A program made the position numbers and the translations under genes. Below the pieces are notes generated by a model that did not search any database, was not told the DNA's origin, and was given only the letters and a program-made list of their open reading frames with translations. A stretch of 7,008 nucleotides of DNA from Rhodospirillales bacterium (GTDB lineage Bacteria > Pseudomonadota > Alphaproteobacteria > Rhodospirillales > Casp-alpha2): NCBI GenBank assembly GCA_018664265.1, contig JABJOR010000175.1:1-7008 (forward strand). Reading direction: 5' to 3'. The number at the start of each line of letters is the position of its first letter. The first letter of the stretch is position 1. Shown here one piece after another: positions 6,396 to 7,008 of the stretch.

Positions 6396-7008
6396 ATGAT
6401 CGACAGAGCTTCCATCACCGCCAAAAACATCGCCGTCTTCGGGTTGGGCAAGTCAGGCATTTCATCTGCCTTGGCTCTGGCTGGCTATGGCGCAAATGTA
6501 TTGGCGTGGGATGACAACGAAAACTCACGCGATCATGCAAAGGGCGTCGGAATATCTCTGTCTGATTTATATGCGGCCGACTGGGGGCAAATTGACGCGT
6601 TGATCTTGTCCCCCGGTATACCGCTTTACCATCCCGAACCGCACGGCGTGGCAAAGCTTGCACAACAATCGGGGTGTGAAACCATCGGAGATATTGAAAT
6701 TCTTGGTCGTGTTGAACAAGATTCAAGGTTCATCGGGATAACGGGCACTAATGGCAAATCTACGACTACGGCGTTGATCGGTCACGTTCTTGATGCTTCG
6801 GGTTACAGTATTGAGGTTGGTGGTAACCTTGGTAAGCCATCCCTTGATATGAAAAGTCTGGGCAAGGATGGCGTTTATGTATTGGAAATGTCTTCCTATC
6901 AAATCGATTTAACGCCATCCCTTGCATTCGATGCTGCCATTTTGTTGAACATTACTCCTGACCATCTTGAACGACATGGCGGGATGGATGGATATGTGAA
7001 AGCTAAAA
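6396..7008 (+). CDS. murD: MurD, UDP-MurNAc-L-alanine:D-glutamate ligase, N-terminal part
   Basis: MurD is the cytoplasmic ATP-dependent ligase that adds D-glutamate to UDP-MurNAc-L-alanine, one step before MurE. The frame is open from ATG 6396 to the window edge, giving 204 complete residues plus one base, less than half of a typical protein of about 450 residues. The N-terminal Rossmann-like UDP-binding domain has VFGLGKSGIS at 14-23, WDDN at 38-41 and LSPGIPL at 71-77. The ATPase domain has the P-loop GTNGKSTTT at 117-125, VGGNLGKPSLD at 141-151, LEMSSYQID at 163-171, and NITPDHLERHG at 185-195. The last residues are YVKAK, so Lys204 aligns with the carbamylated lysine of the family, equivalent to K198 in E. 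coli. The start is fixed by an upstream in-frame TAG at 6387. The gap from mraY is 19 bases, the largest here, but same-strand and operon-like. The ATP-binding C-terminal domain lies beyond the window. Confidence 0.96.
   Translation, partial: MIDRASITAKNIAVFGLGKSGISSALALAGYGANVLAWDDNENSRDHAKGVGISLSDLYAADWGQIDALILSPGIPLYHPEPHGVAKLAQQSGCETIGDIEILGRVEQDSRFIGITGTNGKSTTTALIGHVLDASGYSIEVGGNLGKPSLDMKSLGKDGVYVLEMSSYQIDLTPSLAFDAAILLNITPDHLERHGGMDGYVKAK

Noticed and set aside
6415..6726. Minus-strand open frame of 103 codons inside murD
   Set aside because: It is the antisense of a clear MurD N-terminus, with no recognisable protein features.

Overview
The window is an uninterrupted stretch of the bacterial division and cell wall (dcw) cluster, with every gene on the + strand: rsmH (3' end) - ftsL - ftsI - murE - murF - mraY - murD (5' part). 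The source is most likely an alphaproteobacterium. The evidence is the gene order, the alphaproteobacterial style of the RsmH C-terminus, an FtsL with almost no cytoplasmic tail, a meso-diaminopimelate-type MurE (DNPR motif), and the MraY and MurF motif wording. By eye, GC content is in the high forties percent, which is moderate for that class. I cannot name a genus.

Layout. Bases 1-254 hold the C-terminal ~83 codons of the 16S rRNA methyltransferase RsmH. FtsL (251-670) and FtsI/PBP3 (667-2406) follow; each start codon overlaps the previous stop codon as ATGA. MurE (2393-3880) starts at a TTG inside the end of ftsI. MurF (3877-5286) again overlaps by ATGA. MraY (5288-6376) starts one base after murF, and murD (6396 to the window end) starts after 19 bases. 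No stretch longer than 19 bases is non-coding. I see no tRNA, rRNA, mobile element, CRISPR array, terminator or credible internal promoter.

How the genes work together. MurD, MurE and MurF are paralogous ATP-dependent ligases that build the UDP-MurNAc-pentapeptide in the cytoplasm, adding D-Glu, meso-DAP and D-Ala-D-Ala. MraY moves the product onto undecaprenyl phosphate to give lipid I. FtsI crosslinks the finished septal peptidoglycan in the periplasm, and FtsL is a divisome scaffold and activator. The near-zero spacing indicates one polycistronic message with translational coupling. Its promoter must lie upstream of the window.

This is an ordinary, well-conserved housekeeping region. I found no undescribed system. 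The points worth a second look are small: the TTG start of murE, a dnaX-type slippery heptamer in exact frame inside murE, a short FtsL N-terminus that depends on the start choice, and two substitutions in conserved Mur ligase motifs.
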